Shown here: positions 22,716 through 35,068 of the stretch, piece after piece | Layout: each line of letters opens with the position of its first letter | Position numbering within the stretch: the first letter of the stretch is position 1 | Origin: Bufo bufo | Taxonomy: Eukaryota > Chordata > Amphibia > Anura > Bufonidae | Assembly (NCBI RefSeq): GCF_905171765.1 | Contig: NC_053390.1 | Span: 584,872,471-584,936,470, forward strand | DNA: 64,000 nt | Reading direction: 5' to 3' | Notes under the pieces: generated by a model | Database searches by the model: none | What the model was told of the DNA's origin: nothing | Seen by the model: the letters and a program-made list of their open reading frames with translations, nothing else | Translations under genes and position numbers: made by a program

Positions 22716-23096
22716 CTCCTTAAGGACACAGCCTTATTTCACCTTAACCCCTTAAGGACACATGACGTACCGGTACGGCATGTTTCCCGAGTCCTTAAGG
22801 ACACATGACGTACCGGTACGTCATGTGTTGTTTCGATCACCGCAGCACGGCTGGCGGTGATCGGAACAAGGTGCCTGCTCCTGCCCCCGTGTCGGCGATC
22901 GCAGCAAACCGCATTTTCTGCAAATCTGACCAGTGTCACTTTAAGTGGTGATAACTTTAAAACGCTTTGACTTATCCAGGCCATTCTAAGATTGTTTTTT
23001 CATAACATATTGTACTTCATGACACTGGTAAAATGAAGTAAAAAAAAAACATTTTTATTTATAAAAAAATACCAAATTTACAAAAAATTTGTAAAA

Positions 23097-25235
23097 GGCC
23101 TCATGCACACGACCGTTGTGTGCATCCGTGGCCGTTGTTCCGTTTTCCGTGATTTTCTGCGGACCCATTGACTTTCAATGGGTCCGTTGAAAACTCGGAA
23201 AATGCACCTTTGTTCATCCGCGGCCGTGATCCGTGTTTCCTGTCCGTCCAAAAAATATGACCTGTCCTATTTTTTTGACGGACAACGGTTCACGGACCCA
23301 TTCAAGTCAATGGGTCCTAAAAAAACACGGATGCACACAAGATTGGCATCCGTGTCCGTGATCCGTGGCCGTTGGCAACTTTCACACAGACGGATCACAG
23401 ATCCGTCTGCATAAAAGCTTTTTCAGATATGAGTTTTCACTTCGTGAAAACTCATATCCGACAGTATATTCTAACACAGAGGCGTTCCCATAGTGATGGG
23501 GACGCTTCAAGTTAGAATATACTGAGAACTGTGTACATGACTGCCCCCTGCTGCCTGGCAGCACCCGATCTTTTTCAGGGGGCTTTGATCCGCACAATTA
23601 ACCCCTCAGGTGCCGTACCTAAAGGGTTAATTGTGCGTATCATAGCCCCTTGTAAGAGATCAGGTGCTGCCAGGCAGGAGGGGGCAGACCCCCTCCCTCC
23701 CCAATATTATATTCATTGGTGGCCAGTGCGGCCTCCCCTCTCCCCCCCCCAGTTAAAATCACTTTCCGAATCCCCCATCATTGGTGGCCAGTGCGGCCTC
23801 ACATCTCCCCCCCCCAGTTAAAATCACGTTCCGAATCCCCCATCATTGGTGGCCAGTGCGGCCTCACATCTCCCCCCCCCTAGTTAAAATCACGTTCCGA
23901 ATCCCCCATCATTGGTGGCCAGTGTGGCCTCACATCTCCCCCCTCCCTAGTTAAAATCACGTTCCGAATCCCCCATCATTGGTGGCCAGTGCGGCCTCAC
24001 ATCTCCCCCCCCCCAGTTAAAATCACGTTCCCCCATCATTGGTGGCAGTGGAGAGTTCCGATCGGAGTCCCAGTTTAATCGCTGGAGCTCCGATCGGTAA
24101 CCATGGCAACAAGGACGCTACTGCAGTCCTGGTTGCCATGGTTACTTAGCAATTTTTAGAAGCATTATACTTACCTGCGAGCTGCGATGTCTGTGACCGG
24201 CCGGGCGCTCCTCCTACTGGTAAGTGACAGGTCTGTGCTATAGGCAATTCGCCGCACAGACCTTTCACTTACCAGTAGGAGGAGCGCCCGGCCGGTCACA
24301 GACATCGCAGCTCGCAGGTAAGTATAATGCTTCTAAAAATTGCTAAGTAACCATGGCAACCAGGACTGCAGTAGCGTCCTAGTTGCCATGGTTACCGATC
24401 AGAGCTCCAGCTATTAAACTGGGACTCCGATCGGAACTCTCCACTGCCACCAATGATGGGGGAACGTGATTTTAACTAGGGGGGGGGGGAATGTGAGGCC
24501 GCACTGGCCACCAATGATGGGGGATTCGGAATGTGATTTTAACTAGGGGGGGAGATGTGAGGCCGCACTGGCCACCAATGATGGGGGATTCCCCTTGTTA
24601 AAATCACGTTCCGAATCCCCCATCATTGGTGGCCAGTGCGGCCTCACATCTCCCCCCCCTAGTGCGGCACCTGAGGGGTTAATTGTGCGGATCGCAGCCC
24701 CCTGTAAAAGATCGGGTGCTGCCAGGCAGCAGGGGGCAGTCATGTACACAGTTCGTAGGATATTCTAACTTGAAGCGTCCCCATCACTATGGGAACGCCT
24801 CTGTGTTAGAATTTACTGTCGGATATGAGTTTCACGATCTAACTCAAATCCGATGGTATATTCTAACATAGAGGCGTTCCCATGGTGATGGGGACGCTTC
24901 AAGTTAAAATATACCATCGAATTGGAGAAAACTCCGATCCTATGGTATATTAACTCCTGACTTTACATTGAAAGTCAATGGGGGATGGATCCGTTTGCAA
25001 TTGCACCATATTGTGTCAACGTCAAACGGATCCGTCCACATTGACTTGCATTGTAAGTCAGGACGGATCCGTTTGGCTCCGGACGGCCAGGCGGACACCA
25101 AACTGACTTTTTTTTCATGTCCGTGGATCCTCCAAAAATCAAGGAAGACCCACGGACAAAAAACGGTCACGGATCACGGACCAACGGAACCCCGTTTTGC
25201 GGACCGTGAAAAAATACTGTCGTGTGCATGAGGCC
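23097..25235. mobile_element. 2.1-kb fold-back MITE with arm tandem repeats
   Basis: Ends GGCCTCATGCACACGACCG and the inverse of GGCCTCATGCACACGACAG. Almost the whole element is one inverted repeat centred near 24240. Each arm has copies of a unit of about 73 bp around CCCATCATTGGTGGCCAGTG (five in the left arm at 23700-24050, about three in the right arm). Short open frames in the arms mirror each other and are not genes. Confidence 0.8.
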
Positions 25236-25237
25236 AA

Positions 25238-26170
25238 AAATGGCAAATTTCCAAGTTTCAATTTCTCTACTTCTATAATACATAGTAATGCCTCCAAAAA
25301 TAGTTATTACTTTACATTCCCCATATGTCTACTTAATGTTTTGATCATTTTGGGAATGATATTTTATTTTTTGGGGATGTTACAAGTCTTAGAAGTTTAG
25401 AAGCAAATCTTGAAATTTTTCAGAAATTTTCAAAAACCCAATTTTTAGGGTTCAGGTCTGAAGTCACTTTGTGAGGCTTGAATAATAGGAACCACCCAAA
25501 AATTACCCCATTCTAGAAACTACACCCCTCAAGGTATTCTAAACTGATTTTACAAACGTTGTTAACCCTTTAGGTGTTACACAAGAGTTATTGGCAAATA
25601 GGAATGAAATTTGAGAATTTAAATTTTTGGGCAAATTTTCCATTTTAATCCATCTTTTCCAGTAACAAAGCAAGGATTAACAGCCAAACAAAATGCTATA
25701 TTTATTGCCCCGATTCTGTAGTTTGCAGAAACACCCAATATGTGTCCGTAAACTACTGTACGGGCACACAGTAGGGCGTAGAGGGAAAGGTGCGCCGTAT
25801 GGTTTTTGGAAGGCAGATTTTGCTGGACTGGTTTATTTACACTATGTCCCATTTGAAGCCCCCCTGATGCACCCCTAGAGAAGAAACTCCATAAAAGTGA
25901 CCCCATCTAAGAAACTACACCCCTCAAGGTATTCAAAACTGATTTTACAAACTCTGTTAACCCTTTAGGTGTTGCACAAGAGTTATTGGCAAATGGGGAT
26001 GGAAAATTTGCCAAGAAATTTAAATTCTCAAATTTCATTTTAATCCATTTTTTCCAGTAACAAAGCAAGGGTTAACAGCCAAACAAAATGCTATATTTAT
26101 TACCCCGATTCTGTAGTTTGCAGAAACACCCTATATGTGGCCGTAAACTACTGTACGGGCACACAGCAGG
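25238..26170. repeat. About 395-bp direct duplication in piggyBac interior
   Basis: The block starting AGAAACTACACCCCTCAAGG occurs at about 25515 and again at about 25910, with TTGCTGGACTGGTTTATTTA in the first unit and, after the inserted MITE, again at about 28007. The second unit is interrupted by the hAT MITE at 26171-27955. Confidence 0.8.
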
Positions 26171-27955
26171 CAGGGCCGGATTAAGAGCATCATGGGCCTG
26201 GTGCTGAGGATTTTGCTGGGGACTTTTTATGGAACTGCACTCAGTGTCTTAATTACATATATATTTTATCGATACTATTAAAGTATTTTGTTCCTGCAAC
26301 TACCCCTTCATTTGGCGTCTATCTTGGCAACATGGAGGGGGACCACGGGAGGGGGACCCTGAGGGTGGGGGCACCCTCAGGGCACTATAGTGTCAGGAAA
26401 ACCGCTTTGTTTTCCTGACACTATAGTGATCATTTAACATGACTATGAAGATTACAGTAATTTTCATAGAGCTGTGTTATGATTTATGGACACAGCACTC
26501 AGCATGCTTAGCCAGTCAGATAGAAGGCTGGCTAAGCATGCTGAGAGCTGTGTCTAAATAACATAACACATTAAAGGGATTCTGTCACCAGGTTTCAGCC
26601 CTGTCAGCTAAATATGCTGATGTTCAGGGCGTCTTCACGATTCCTAATGTGGGCTTATAAATGTCATCTGTGGGCTTATTTAGCTAAACAACAGCTTTTA
26701 CTAACCTGTCAGTCAAACAGGGGGATGTTAATGGATGCAAGGTGCCGGCCGCACCCGCCGCCGTTCGTGCCCAGCGCCGCCTTTCCAGACTTCTGCGCCG
26801 CCTCCTAATTCTCTGTGCCGCCTCTCGCTCTCCCTCCCTCCCTCCCCCCTCCTCCTGCTGTAAGATCTCGCGCATACAGGGGTTGAGCGAAGTGCCGGCG
26901 CATGCGCACTTCGCTGTAAGAAGCCAAATGGAGAAGTCCGCATGGGCGCATCAGGCAGAGCCCTGTGCGCAAGCGCGAGATCTTACAGCAGAAGGAGGGG
27001 GAGGGGGGGAGAGCGAGAGGCGGCACAGAGGATTAGGAGGCGGCGCAGAAGTCCGGAAAGGCGGCGCTGGGCACGAACGGCGGCGGGTGCGGCCGGCACC
27101 TTGCATCCATTAACATCCCCTTGGGCACCTTATTTGTTTGACTGACAGGTTAGTAATAGCTGTTTTTTTTAGCTAAATAAGCCCACATTAGGAATCGTGA
27201 AGACGCCCTGAACATCAGCATATTTTTAGCTGACAGGGGTCAAACCTGGTGACAGAATCCCTTTAAAGAAATTACTGTTTCTAGCTGCTGTGGACTAGCA
27301 CAATGTGTTATGTTATTTAGACTGAGCTCTCAGCATGCTTAGCCAGTCAGTAATTTTCATAGTGCTGTTATGATTTATGGACACAGCTCTCAGCATGCTT
27401 AGCCAGCCTTCTATCTGGCTGTGCTTCTTGAGAGTCACAGTCCACAGGCTCAGAAACAGCCTGTGGACTGTGACTCTCAAGATGCAAAGCCAGATAGAAG
27501 GCTGGCTAAGCATGCTGAGAGCTGTGTCTATAAATCATAACAGCACTATGATTGCCCTCCCTTCCAACTGGATGAATTTATCTGCTACCTGGTCCAGAAG
27601 CTCCTGCTGTCTCGCGGGCTGGTGTGGCTGAGCGCTGTGGGCCGTGTGCTGGTCGAAACTGCTGAGCAGGTTGTACACAGCGCAGCGTGCAGGAGGGATA
27701 ACCGCGGGCGCACTGAGGTCATATCCGGCAGGCCGGCATTACAGGAACCGCACCAGCTGCTCTGACGTCCTGCCGCGGCCCGCCGGATATGACCTCAGTG
27801 CGCCCGCGGTTATCCCTCCTGCACGCTGCGCTGTGTACAACAGAGGACTTTGAGCGCGGGCCGCTCCCGACTGCCTTTTGGCTGGCGGATGGGCCTATTT
27901 TATGGTAGGGGCCTGGAGCTGCAGCTACATCAGCCCCTACGTTAATCCGGCCCTG
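26171..27955. mobile_element. Non-autonomous hAT element inside piggyBac
   Basis: CAGGGCCGGATTAA at the left and TTAATCCGGCCCTG at the right. Flanks ACAGCAGG and ACAGTAAG are 8-bp near-duplications; the uninterrupted upstream copy of the target (near 25770) reads ACAGTAGG. Interior palindromes include the GCTGGCTAAGCATGCTGAG arms and a GC-rich pair near 27690 and 27790. Confidence 0.72.
26571..27266. mobile_element. T2/Kolobok-like MITE nested in the hAT MITE
   Basis: TTAAAGGGATTCTGTCACCAG and the inverse CTGGTGACAGAATCCCTTTAA, TTAA at both ends. The interior is a long palindrome around 26930 with arms containing AAGGTGCCGGCCGCACCCGC. The open frames it contains on both strands are palindrome artefacts. 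Confidence 0.78.
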
Positions 27956-28668
27956 ACAGTAAGGCGTAGAGGGAAAGGTGCACCGTGTGGTTTTTGGAAG
28001 GCAGATTTTGCTGGACTGGTTTATTTACACCATGTCCCATTTGAAGCCCCCCTGATGCACCCCTAGAGTAGAAACTTCATAAAAGTTCACAAATGGAATA
28101 TTTGCCCAAAAATTGCTTTTTTGGCACCGTTTTATTTTTTATTTTTTACAGTGTTCATCTGAGGGGTTATTTTTATAGAGCAGATTCTTATGGACGCAGC
28201 GATACCTAATATGTCTACTTTTTCTTTATTTATTTATGTTTTACACTATATTATCTTTTTATAAACAAAAAAAAACTTTTAGTATCTCCATAGTCTGAGT
28301 CATTTTTATTTTTTTTAGCCGATAATCTTAGGTAGGGGCTCATTTTTTGCGTAATGAGAGGATGGTTTTATTGGCACTATTTTGGGGGGCATATGACTTT
28401 TTGATCGCTTGCTATTACAATTTTTGTGATGTAAGGTGATAAAAAAAAACCTTTTTTTGCACCGTTTTTATTTTTATTTTTTTACCGTGTTTATCTGAGG
28501 GGTTAGGGGGGGTATTTTTATAGAGCAGATTATTATGGATGCAGAAATACCTAATATGTCTACTTTTTTTTATTTATTTTAGTTTTACAAAATAATATTT
28601 TTTAAAAAAAAATTTTTTAGCTTTAGTGTCAAGTCTTAGAACCAGTTTTTTTATCCGATTGTCAGTGG

Positions 28669-30300
28669 CTAAATTGGGATATAAATGTGGTACTCCCTGA
28701 AGCAACCGTCAATCCAGAGGCCCGGATGATCGGGGCACGTGTCACACTGAGTAGTGGTGTCCTTCCGTATTCCCCTCCTGTTACACACTCTGCACTTTTT
28801 TTGGGTCCGTCCCTTCTTTCCAGTATGGAGGACCACACCTGGAAAGTGTTGGCCAGGGACGATCCAGGCGCCTCCAGTTCCCGAGTTACTCCGGCCTGCT
28901 CTTTCCCGGTCAGAAAAGATCAGGGCCTTGAGGACTGCCTCATAGAACTGAAGAAATGTCCCTGTGTTGCCTGCGCTCCGGGACAGCACAAAAGAGTTGT
29001 ACAAGGCAACCTGCACCAAGTAGACTGCAACTTTTTTGTACCATGCCCGGGTTTTGCGCATGGTGTTATATGGCTTGAGGACTTGATCAGAGAGATCAAC
29101 TCCTCCCATATACCGATTGCAGTCGACGATACAATTGGGCTTGAGGACCGTTGCCGCGGTACCTCGCACAGGGACAGGGGTGATGCCGTTACCATGAATT
29201 GTGGACAGTACAAGGACATCCCTCTTGTCCTTATATCTGACCAGCAACAGGTTTTCACTGGTAAGGGCAGGGGTCTCACCTCTGGGGATAGGTACCTGGA
29301 GGGGGTGGGCAGAGAGGCCGCGTTGATTTTTCCGCACGGTCCCACAAGCGAACATGGATCTAGCGGCGAGGGACTGGAACAAGGGGATACTAGTATAGGT
29401 TATCCACGTACAGGTGGTAACCCTTATCTAGCAGTGGGTGCAAAAGGTCCCATTCAAGTTTCCCGCTAACACCCAGAGTGGGGGGACATTCTGGGGGTTG
29501 AATACTGGAATCTCACCCCTCGTACACACGAAACTTGTAAGTGTACCCTGAGGTACATAGGCTTGTACAAATTTGGCCCCAAAGTGATCGATGACCGGCC
29601 TGATTTTGTACAGGCGGTCATAGGCAGGATCACCTTGGGGGGGACATGCTGCATTATCTGAATAATGCAGGCATTTCCGGATGGCCTGAAACCGGGTACG
29701 TGTCATGGCCGTACTGTAAAGTGGGGTCTGGTAGAGGACGTCCCCACTCCAGTAATGCCTGACACTAGGTTTCTTGACTAGGCCTATGTGCAGCACGAGG
29801 CCCCAAAATGTCCTCATCTCGGCTGCACTAACCGGGGTCCAGCCACCGGGCCTAGCCAAAAAGGAGCCCGGGTGTTGAGCAACAAACTGTTGGGCGCACA
29901 GGTTTGTTTGCTCCACCATTAGATTCACAAAGTGGTCACTGAAAAAAAGACTAAAGTAGTCATATTCAGTGAAGCCCACTGTGGAAATCTGGATTCCTGG
30001 TTGGCCTGCAAAATCAGGAATCACGGACTCAAAACGCTCTGGGGTACACCAGACAAGTTCACCTGCAGGGGGCTCCAGTGGATTTAACTGGTGGGCCATA
30101 AAACTAGTATGAGCCTCAGAGCTGCTCATACTAGGGTGGGCCACAGAGTCCCTAGCATGGCGGTCCCCTTGCTCCGCCTGGCGGCGTCTCCGCCGCCTTG
30201 GGGGCTCATCATCATCGCTAGATGATGAGGAGGATGCGGATGACAACAGGAAAGTGGGGTCATCCTCGTCCTCACTAGGACTCTCGGACTCGGAGAGCAA
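28669..30300 (-). pseudogene. piggyBac transposase, frameshifted, first catalytic Asp region deleted
   Basis: The first part (30300 to about 29520) has an acidic/Ser-rich N-terminus with an RRRRRR patch, then the core including TPLYSTAMTRTRFQAIRKCL. At YVPQG the sequence jumps to a stretch that, in another frame, reads GYTYKFRVYEG; the segment that should hold the DESL catalytic Asp is missing. The junction lies in a TCAGGG sequence, which suggests deletion between short direct repeats. Further on, YHLYVDN (second Asp) is followed by a small indel near 29395. The rest is open from 29382: FQSLAARSMFACGTVRKNQRG, then CNRYMGGVDLSDQ with the third Asp, and a C-terminal Cys-rich finger (CRVCNRRG ... 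CDTCPDHPGLW). Dead copy. Confidence 0.87.
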
Positions 30301-30347
30301 GCTGGGTGAATGCCTCCTCGGCCGAAAACATCCGGCGGGCCATAGGG

Positions 30348-30353
30348 GAGTGT

Positions 30354-30389
<36 letters not shown>
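30348..30389. repeat. (GT)n microsatellite
   Basis: About 40 bases of alternating GT, just upstream of the piggyBac gene start on the minus strand. Confidence 0.95.
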
Positions 30390-30393
<4 letters not shown>

Positions 30394-31359
30394 CTTTATT
30401 CAGTGTGCATGTGTGTGGGTGCACGGGTGTTCGCGAACTCACCCTAAACCTAACAGACAAAACAAAAAAAAGACTAACTAAAAGAAGGGCAAAAAATGTG
30501 AAAAAAAAATTCAAAACCGCTGATCAACCATCCGAAGTTGATCAGCGGTGAGGTGTGCGATGAGCTAACAGTGGCCGGACGCTAAGAGTGCCGGCCACAG
30601 TCGGCGTACGCACAAAAAAAAAAAAAACTGCCTGCGCCCCAAAAAAGTTGTGGGGGGGAGGGGGGCAGGGGGGCAAGCTGCAGCACCCCTGGGAGGTCTA
30701 GGGTCATACAGCTGTGCTGTGGATCCCCGACACCCGATTTAGGGTGATGCAATCACAAACCATTTTGTTTTTTACTTCCGCTAACTTTCCCTTTATATCC
30801 CTGCCTTATCCAACCTTTCCCTAGCCTTTCCCTAAGTACCTGATTGAACAGATGGGGGGTGCTGGGGCACAGATTTGGTGCTGGGCACAGATGGGGTGAT
30901 GCCTGGACAGATGGGGGTGCTAAGATCCGACGACATGCAGCTGCTCTAATTTGAACCTCCCGCCCGCCCACCTACCAATCAGAGCCGATCCTGAGAGGTG
31001 ATGTCACATCATATCTCAGGATTGCAGGATGGTGATTGGTGGTGTAATATCACACCACCGATCACCATCCTGTTCCGGGTTATCGGGTCCTCAGAGACCC
31101 GAATATCCCGGAAACGCAGCAAACCGCAGGTCTGAATTGACCTGCGGTTTGCTACGATCGCCTACACCGGCGGGTCACAGGACCCCCCGGCGCATTGGCC
31201 CCAGGTGACTGCTCAATTATTTGATCAGGCACCGGGTTCCGATCACCACCCACTGCGCGGCGGTGATCGGAAATACACAGGGCGTACAGGTACGCCCTGT
31301 GTCCTTGAGCACCAGGACATCAGGGCGTACCTGTACACCCTGTGTCTGTAACAGGTTAA

Positions 31360-31948
31360 GTGAATGAGTGAATGATTGGTCTTGTAAATTGATGATTTTG
31401 TAACATGTTCTTTAGTGGTACTGTACAGATATAGCCAAGCTAAAATTGACTCAGTGTCATAGTGTCATAGCAATTGAAATCCTTTGAAAATGTAGTTAAC
31501 TGTTTCTTGCCATTCTTTACTTAACACGTTTAGCAAGTTTAGCTTTGCTGAATCTGTACATTAGGTTCATACCTACATGTGAAATCATTTTATAGCTTCA
31601 TAAACCATTTTCACTATACCTACTTAGCACTACCAAACACACCACAACCACATATATGTATCGAAATATGTTTGAGAAGTACAGCTCCTATCTGTGAGAC
31701 AGCCCTATGGCTAAGGTGCCAGACAATTAGTAAGGTGTGGCTGGGGAGGGAGTGACAACATGGTGCCCCATTTAGTTGTAATACTCTCTGTTTTAGCAGC
31801 ATATATGACTCAGTTTGTGCTTATTTTAATCTTATGCTGGCATAAATGGAACCCTTGCAGATACTGATTTTCTGCCACAAAATATGCAAATTTTGGTGCA
31901 TGCCATCTTTGAGCAAAAGGTTTGGACTTCTTGATAGGCATGCTTAGC
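31360..31948. other. No feature recognised
   Basis: About 0.6 kb between the piggyBac and Tc1 ends, no gene supported. Confidence 0.45.
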
Positions 31949-32524
31949 TACAGTATCTTGCAAAAGTGAGTACACCCTCAAATTTTGGAAAATATTTTAT
32001 ATCTTTACATGAGACAACACTGGAGATATGACATTTGATACAATGTAAAGTAGTCAGTGTACAGCTTGTATTACAGTGTAAATTTGGTGTGCCCTCAAAA
32101 TAACTGCAATAAAGTACACAGGGAGACCCTGCCTGGGAAGGATTTACAATATATATAAACACAGAGCCTTATTGGCTAATAATTACTCTTGTCCCAGACA
32201 CTAAAACTTAACCTTTAATCTATTTGTTAAAATATTTTGAAAACGTTAGCAACCTTAAAGGGTTAAAACTATCTGAAACCCTAAAAGTGCTGAAATCAGT
32301 GAGGTACCATCAAAGTTACAGGCGGGGGTGCACTTGCCCGCACTGCATTCCCTGAGGGACACTAAGTGTCCTGATTTTACATTAGCAGTATATTGTTGCA
32401 ATTGATCACACACTGCTATAATGTGATTCTTGTGAGGCACTACTATCCTCAGTCAGATTGTTTAGGAACTACTGTATTGACTAGCACTGAAAACGGTATA
32501 CAGAGTCTAAAACCTAACACCTGC

Positions 32525-32568
32525 CCCCCAACATGTGTCACCAGCTACTCTGGCTTCATCAGGGGTAT
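32525..32568 (-). ncRNA. Broken hammerhead copy in left palindrome arm
   Basis: The mirror copy keeps CTGATGA and the stem II arms GCCAG/CTGG, but the second core reads TGACA instead of CGAAA, which changes a core adenine. Likely inactive. Confidence 0.5.
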
Positions 32569-33384
32569 CGGGCAGACTTGAATACAGACGCTGAAAACAG
32601 AGTTTATAAAGGCTCCCCCCTCCTTTGAGTGTAGGGAGGAGAGCCAATAAGCTCAAAGAATACAAAGGCCAAAACATGCCATATATAAACTGGCCCATAG
32701 GATTGGCAGAGTGCTGATGACACTCCCCTACGTCATCCTCAACGGGGAGTATCTTAATGACAGACTGCGCACTGCACGTCGCGCACAGACTTACCCTCTA
32801 TGAGCGCCGCATGTCTTCAATGCGGTTGCGCTTAGACTTAGAAATTTGTGAAAGGGTGAGTGCCGTATCACGCCTGCACCAGAATTTAGTCCCCGGACAC
32901 TCACTTACGCAGGCGCAGTATGAAGTTCTTACCTACTTTGACCTCCAAATCCATGCGCAGCCGCACTGTGGGTGACCGGCGTTGACTGAGGACAAGTCTG
33001 TGCGCCGACATACAGTGCGCAGCTGGAGTCAGCGCGCAGCCGCAGAGGGTTCATAAGTGAGTGTCCGAGGACTAAGTTCTGGCTCAGGCGTGATACGGCA
33101 CTCACCCTTATACAAATGTCTAAGTCTAAGCGCAGTCACATTGAAGACATGCTCATAGAGGGTAAGTCAATGCGCCGACCTGCAGTGCGCAGTCTGTCAT
33201 TAAGATACTCCCCGTTGAGGATGACGTAGGGGAGTGTCATCAGCACTCTACCAATCCTATGGGCTAGTTTATATATGGCATGTTTTGGCCTTTGTATCCT
33301 TAGAGCTTATTGGCTCTCCTCCCTACACTCAAAGGAGGGGGGAGCCTTTATAAGCTCTGTCGTCTGTATTTAAGACGGCCCGAT

Positions 33385-33424
33385 ACCCCTGATGAAGCCA
33401 GAGTAGCTGGCGAAACATGTTGGG
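33385..33424 (+). ncRNA. Hammerhead ribozyme fold in right palindrome arm
   Basis: CTGATGA at 33389-33395, one extra A, stem II GCCAG (33397-33401) with CTGGC (33407-33411), GAAA at 33412-33415, self-complementary ACATGT as the tiny stem III, cleavage triplet GTT at 33419-33421, and stem I CCC/GGG (33386-33388 with 33422-33424). Same layout as the folds at 4953 and 48512. Confidence 0.55.
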
Positions 33425-34061
33425 GGGCAGGTGTTAGGTTTTAGACTCTGTATACCGTTTTCAGTGCTAGTCAATACAGTAGTTCCTAAACAATCTGACT
33501 GAGGATAGTAGTGCCTCACAAGAATCACATTATAGCAGTGTGTGATCAATTGCAACAATGTACTGCTAATGTAAAATCAGGACACTTAGTGTCCCTCAGG
33601 GAATGCAGTGCGGGCAAGTGCACCCCCGCCTGTACCCTTGATGGTACCTCACTGATTTCAGCACTTTTAGGGTATCAGATAGTTTTAACCCTTTAAGGTT
33701 GCTCACATTTTCTAAATATTTTAACAAATAGATTAAAGGTTAAGTTTTAGTGTTTGGGACAAGAGGGATTATTAGCCAATAAGGCTCTGTGTTTATATAC
33801 TCAAAATAGCTGAACACATAGCCATTAATGTCTAAGCCGCTGGCAACAAAAGTGAGTGCACCCCTAAGCAAAAATGGCCAAATTGTGCCAAATGGTCAAA
33901 GTGTCATATATTCAGCGTTGTCCCATGAAAAGGTATACTAAAATATTTACAAAAATGTGAGGGGTGTACTCACTTTTTTTCAGATACTGTATGCTAATGG
34001 TATGCACCAGATTTATAAAACATGCAACATTTGATAAATTTGTCTCAAATTACGTAAATTA

Positions 34062-34805
34062 CTCATATTTTTCACCCCTTAAGACGCACCCCCCCAGTGG
34101 GGAAAACTGCATCTTATGGGGCAAATACTAATAGGTGCTTCAATTTTAGAAGCGCTCACTAGTACCAGAGGACTGGAAAGTAGCGAATGCAGCGCTCCCC
34201 AGGCTCTGTACTCACCGCTTCCTGGTCCTCTGCCGTCAGCTCTGCTGTGGCTGCACACAGCGTGTTGGCACTCTGTGACCTCATGCTGTGCGTGTCGGGT
34301 CACAGCACAGCCGATGGCAGGAAGAAGAAGAGAGAGAGCTGTAGGTGAGGAACTGCGGCGCCAGAGCAGGAGAGGTAAGTGAATTTTTTTTTTAATGTAA
34401 TCTGAGGCTGGGGCTGATGAAATGAAGCTAGACGCTGATTAAATGAGGCTGGCGGCTGATATATGGCTGGAGGCTGATATGAGGCAGGGGCTGATATGAG
34501 TCATAGGGGGTTGATATGAGGTATGGGGGTCTCATCTGAGATCTGAATGGGGGGTCTTATTTATATTGGGGCTCTTATCTGAGGTCTGATTGGGGGTCAT
34601 TCACATTGAGGTGTGAGCTGAGGTCTGAATGTGGGTCTGATCTGAGGTCTGATTGAGGGTCTGATTAGGGCTGTTAGCTGAGGACAGATTAACATTGGGG
34701 GTCTGATTGGTGGTCTGATCTGAGGTCTAATGAAAAATATTTTCCTCCTCTAAAACCTAGGTCCGTCTTTTAGGCCGGTGCAGCTTATAGGGCGAAAAAT
34801 ACGGT
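34062..34805. mobile_element. MITE with TATTTTTC..CCTTAAGACGCACC ends
   Basis: The left end and the inverse right end (GGCGAAAAATACGGTA) are imperfect inverted repeats. The interior 34400-34735 is a degenerate short repeat around CTGATATGAGG and GGTCTGAT. No coding capacity; superfamily not assigned. Confidence 0.55.
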
Positions 34806-35068
34806 ATGTCCTCATGAAAAATTATTGTGATTTTTCTTTTTGAAGTGCTGCAGCTTTTCAAAGTAAAATATAGTTATTTGTAACCAGAAATCCTGCCGTA
34901 TTTCATGCTTGCGGTGGTTCGGGTTGAATCTCCTAACAAGTTCCCTTTAAGGACAAAGATAAACTGATTCATATTTTTATGAACTGTTTGCCCTCAACCA
35001 GAATCTTCACAGATATCTAACACCCTTTGAACTCTAAAATACACCACCCTATGTACACTATTTTATGG
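34806..35068. other. No feature recognised
   Basis: Short unassigned stretch before hAT-2. Confidence 0.4.

Larger units (their letters stand above)
22744..31359 (-). mobile_element. piggyBac element with nested MITEs
   Basis: TTAACCCCTTAAGGACACATG at the left and the inverse of TTAACCTGTTACAGACACAG at the right, each starting with the TTAA target of this superfamily. Both ends continue in similar GACACA..CGTAC palindromic sequence. The transposase gene is on the minus strand at 28669-30300. Two fold-back elements (23097-25235 and 26171-27955) account for nearly half the length. Short subterminal hairpins lie at 30517-30548, about 31026-31075 and about 31122-31151. The two ends are imperfect matches, so the outer limits are likely but not certain. 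Confidence 0.65.
32152..33799. repeat. 1.65-kb palindrome (fold-back element)
   Basis: Outer ends TATATAAACACAGAGCC and the inverse GGCTCTGTGTTTATATA; arms stay alignable to a centre near 33000. Both arms can be followed through CCAGAGTAGCTGG, the AAAGGAGGGGGGAGCC block and the AATGCAGTGCGGGCAAGTGC block. Mirror-image open frames at 32255-32440 and 33511-33696 result from the symmetry. Confidence 0.85.
31951..33989. mobile_element. Tc1-like ends enclosing a large palindrome
   Basis: CAGTATCTTGCAAAAGTGAG at the left and the inverse (GTACTCACTTTTTTTCAGATACTG) at the right, both next to TA. Tc1-type terminal sequence fills 31951-32150 and 33800-33989, including the inner GTGAGTGCACCCCTAAG repeat near 33851. 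No transposase remains; the space between is the 32152-33799 palindrome. Confidence 0.75.

Noticed and set aside
26742..27113. Open frames on both strands with shared peptide sequence
   Set aside because: Produced by the palindrome of the T2-like MITE, not by genes.
28687..29469. 260-codon plus-strand frame
   Set aside because: Lies opposite the piggyBac transposase; the minus strand carries the family motifs.
32255..33696. Mirror-image frames beginning MPHKNHIIAVCDQLQQ
   Set aside because: The same sequence in the two arms of the palindrome; no family motif, and each frame is short.
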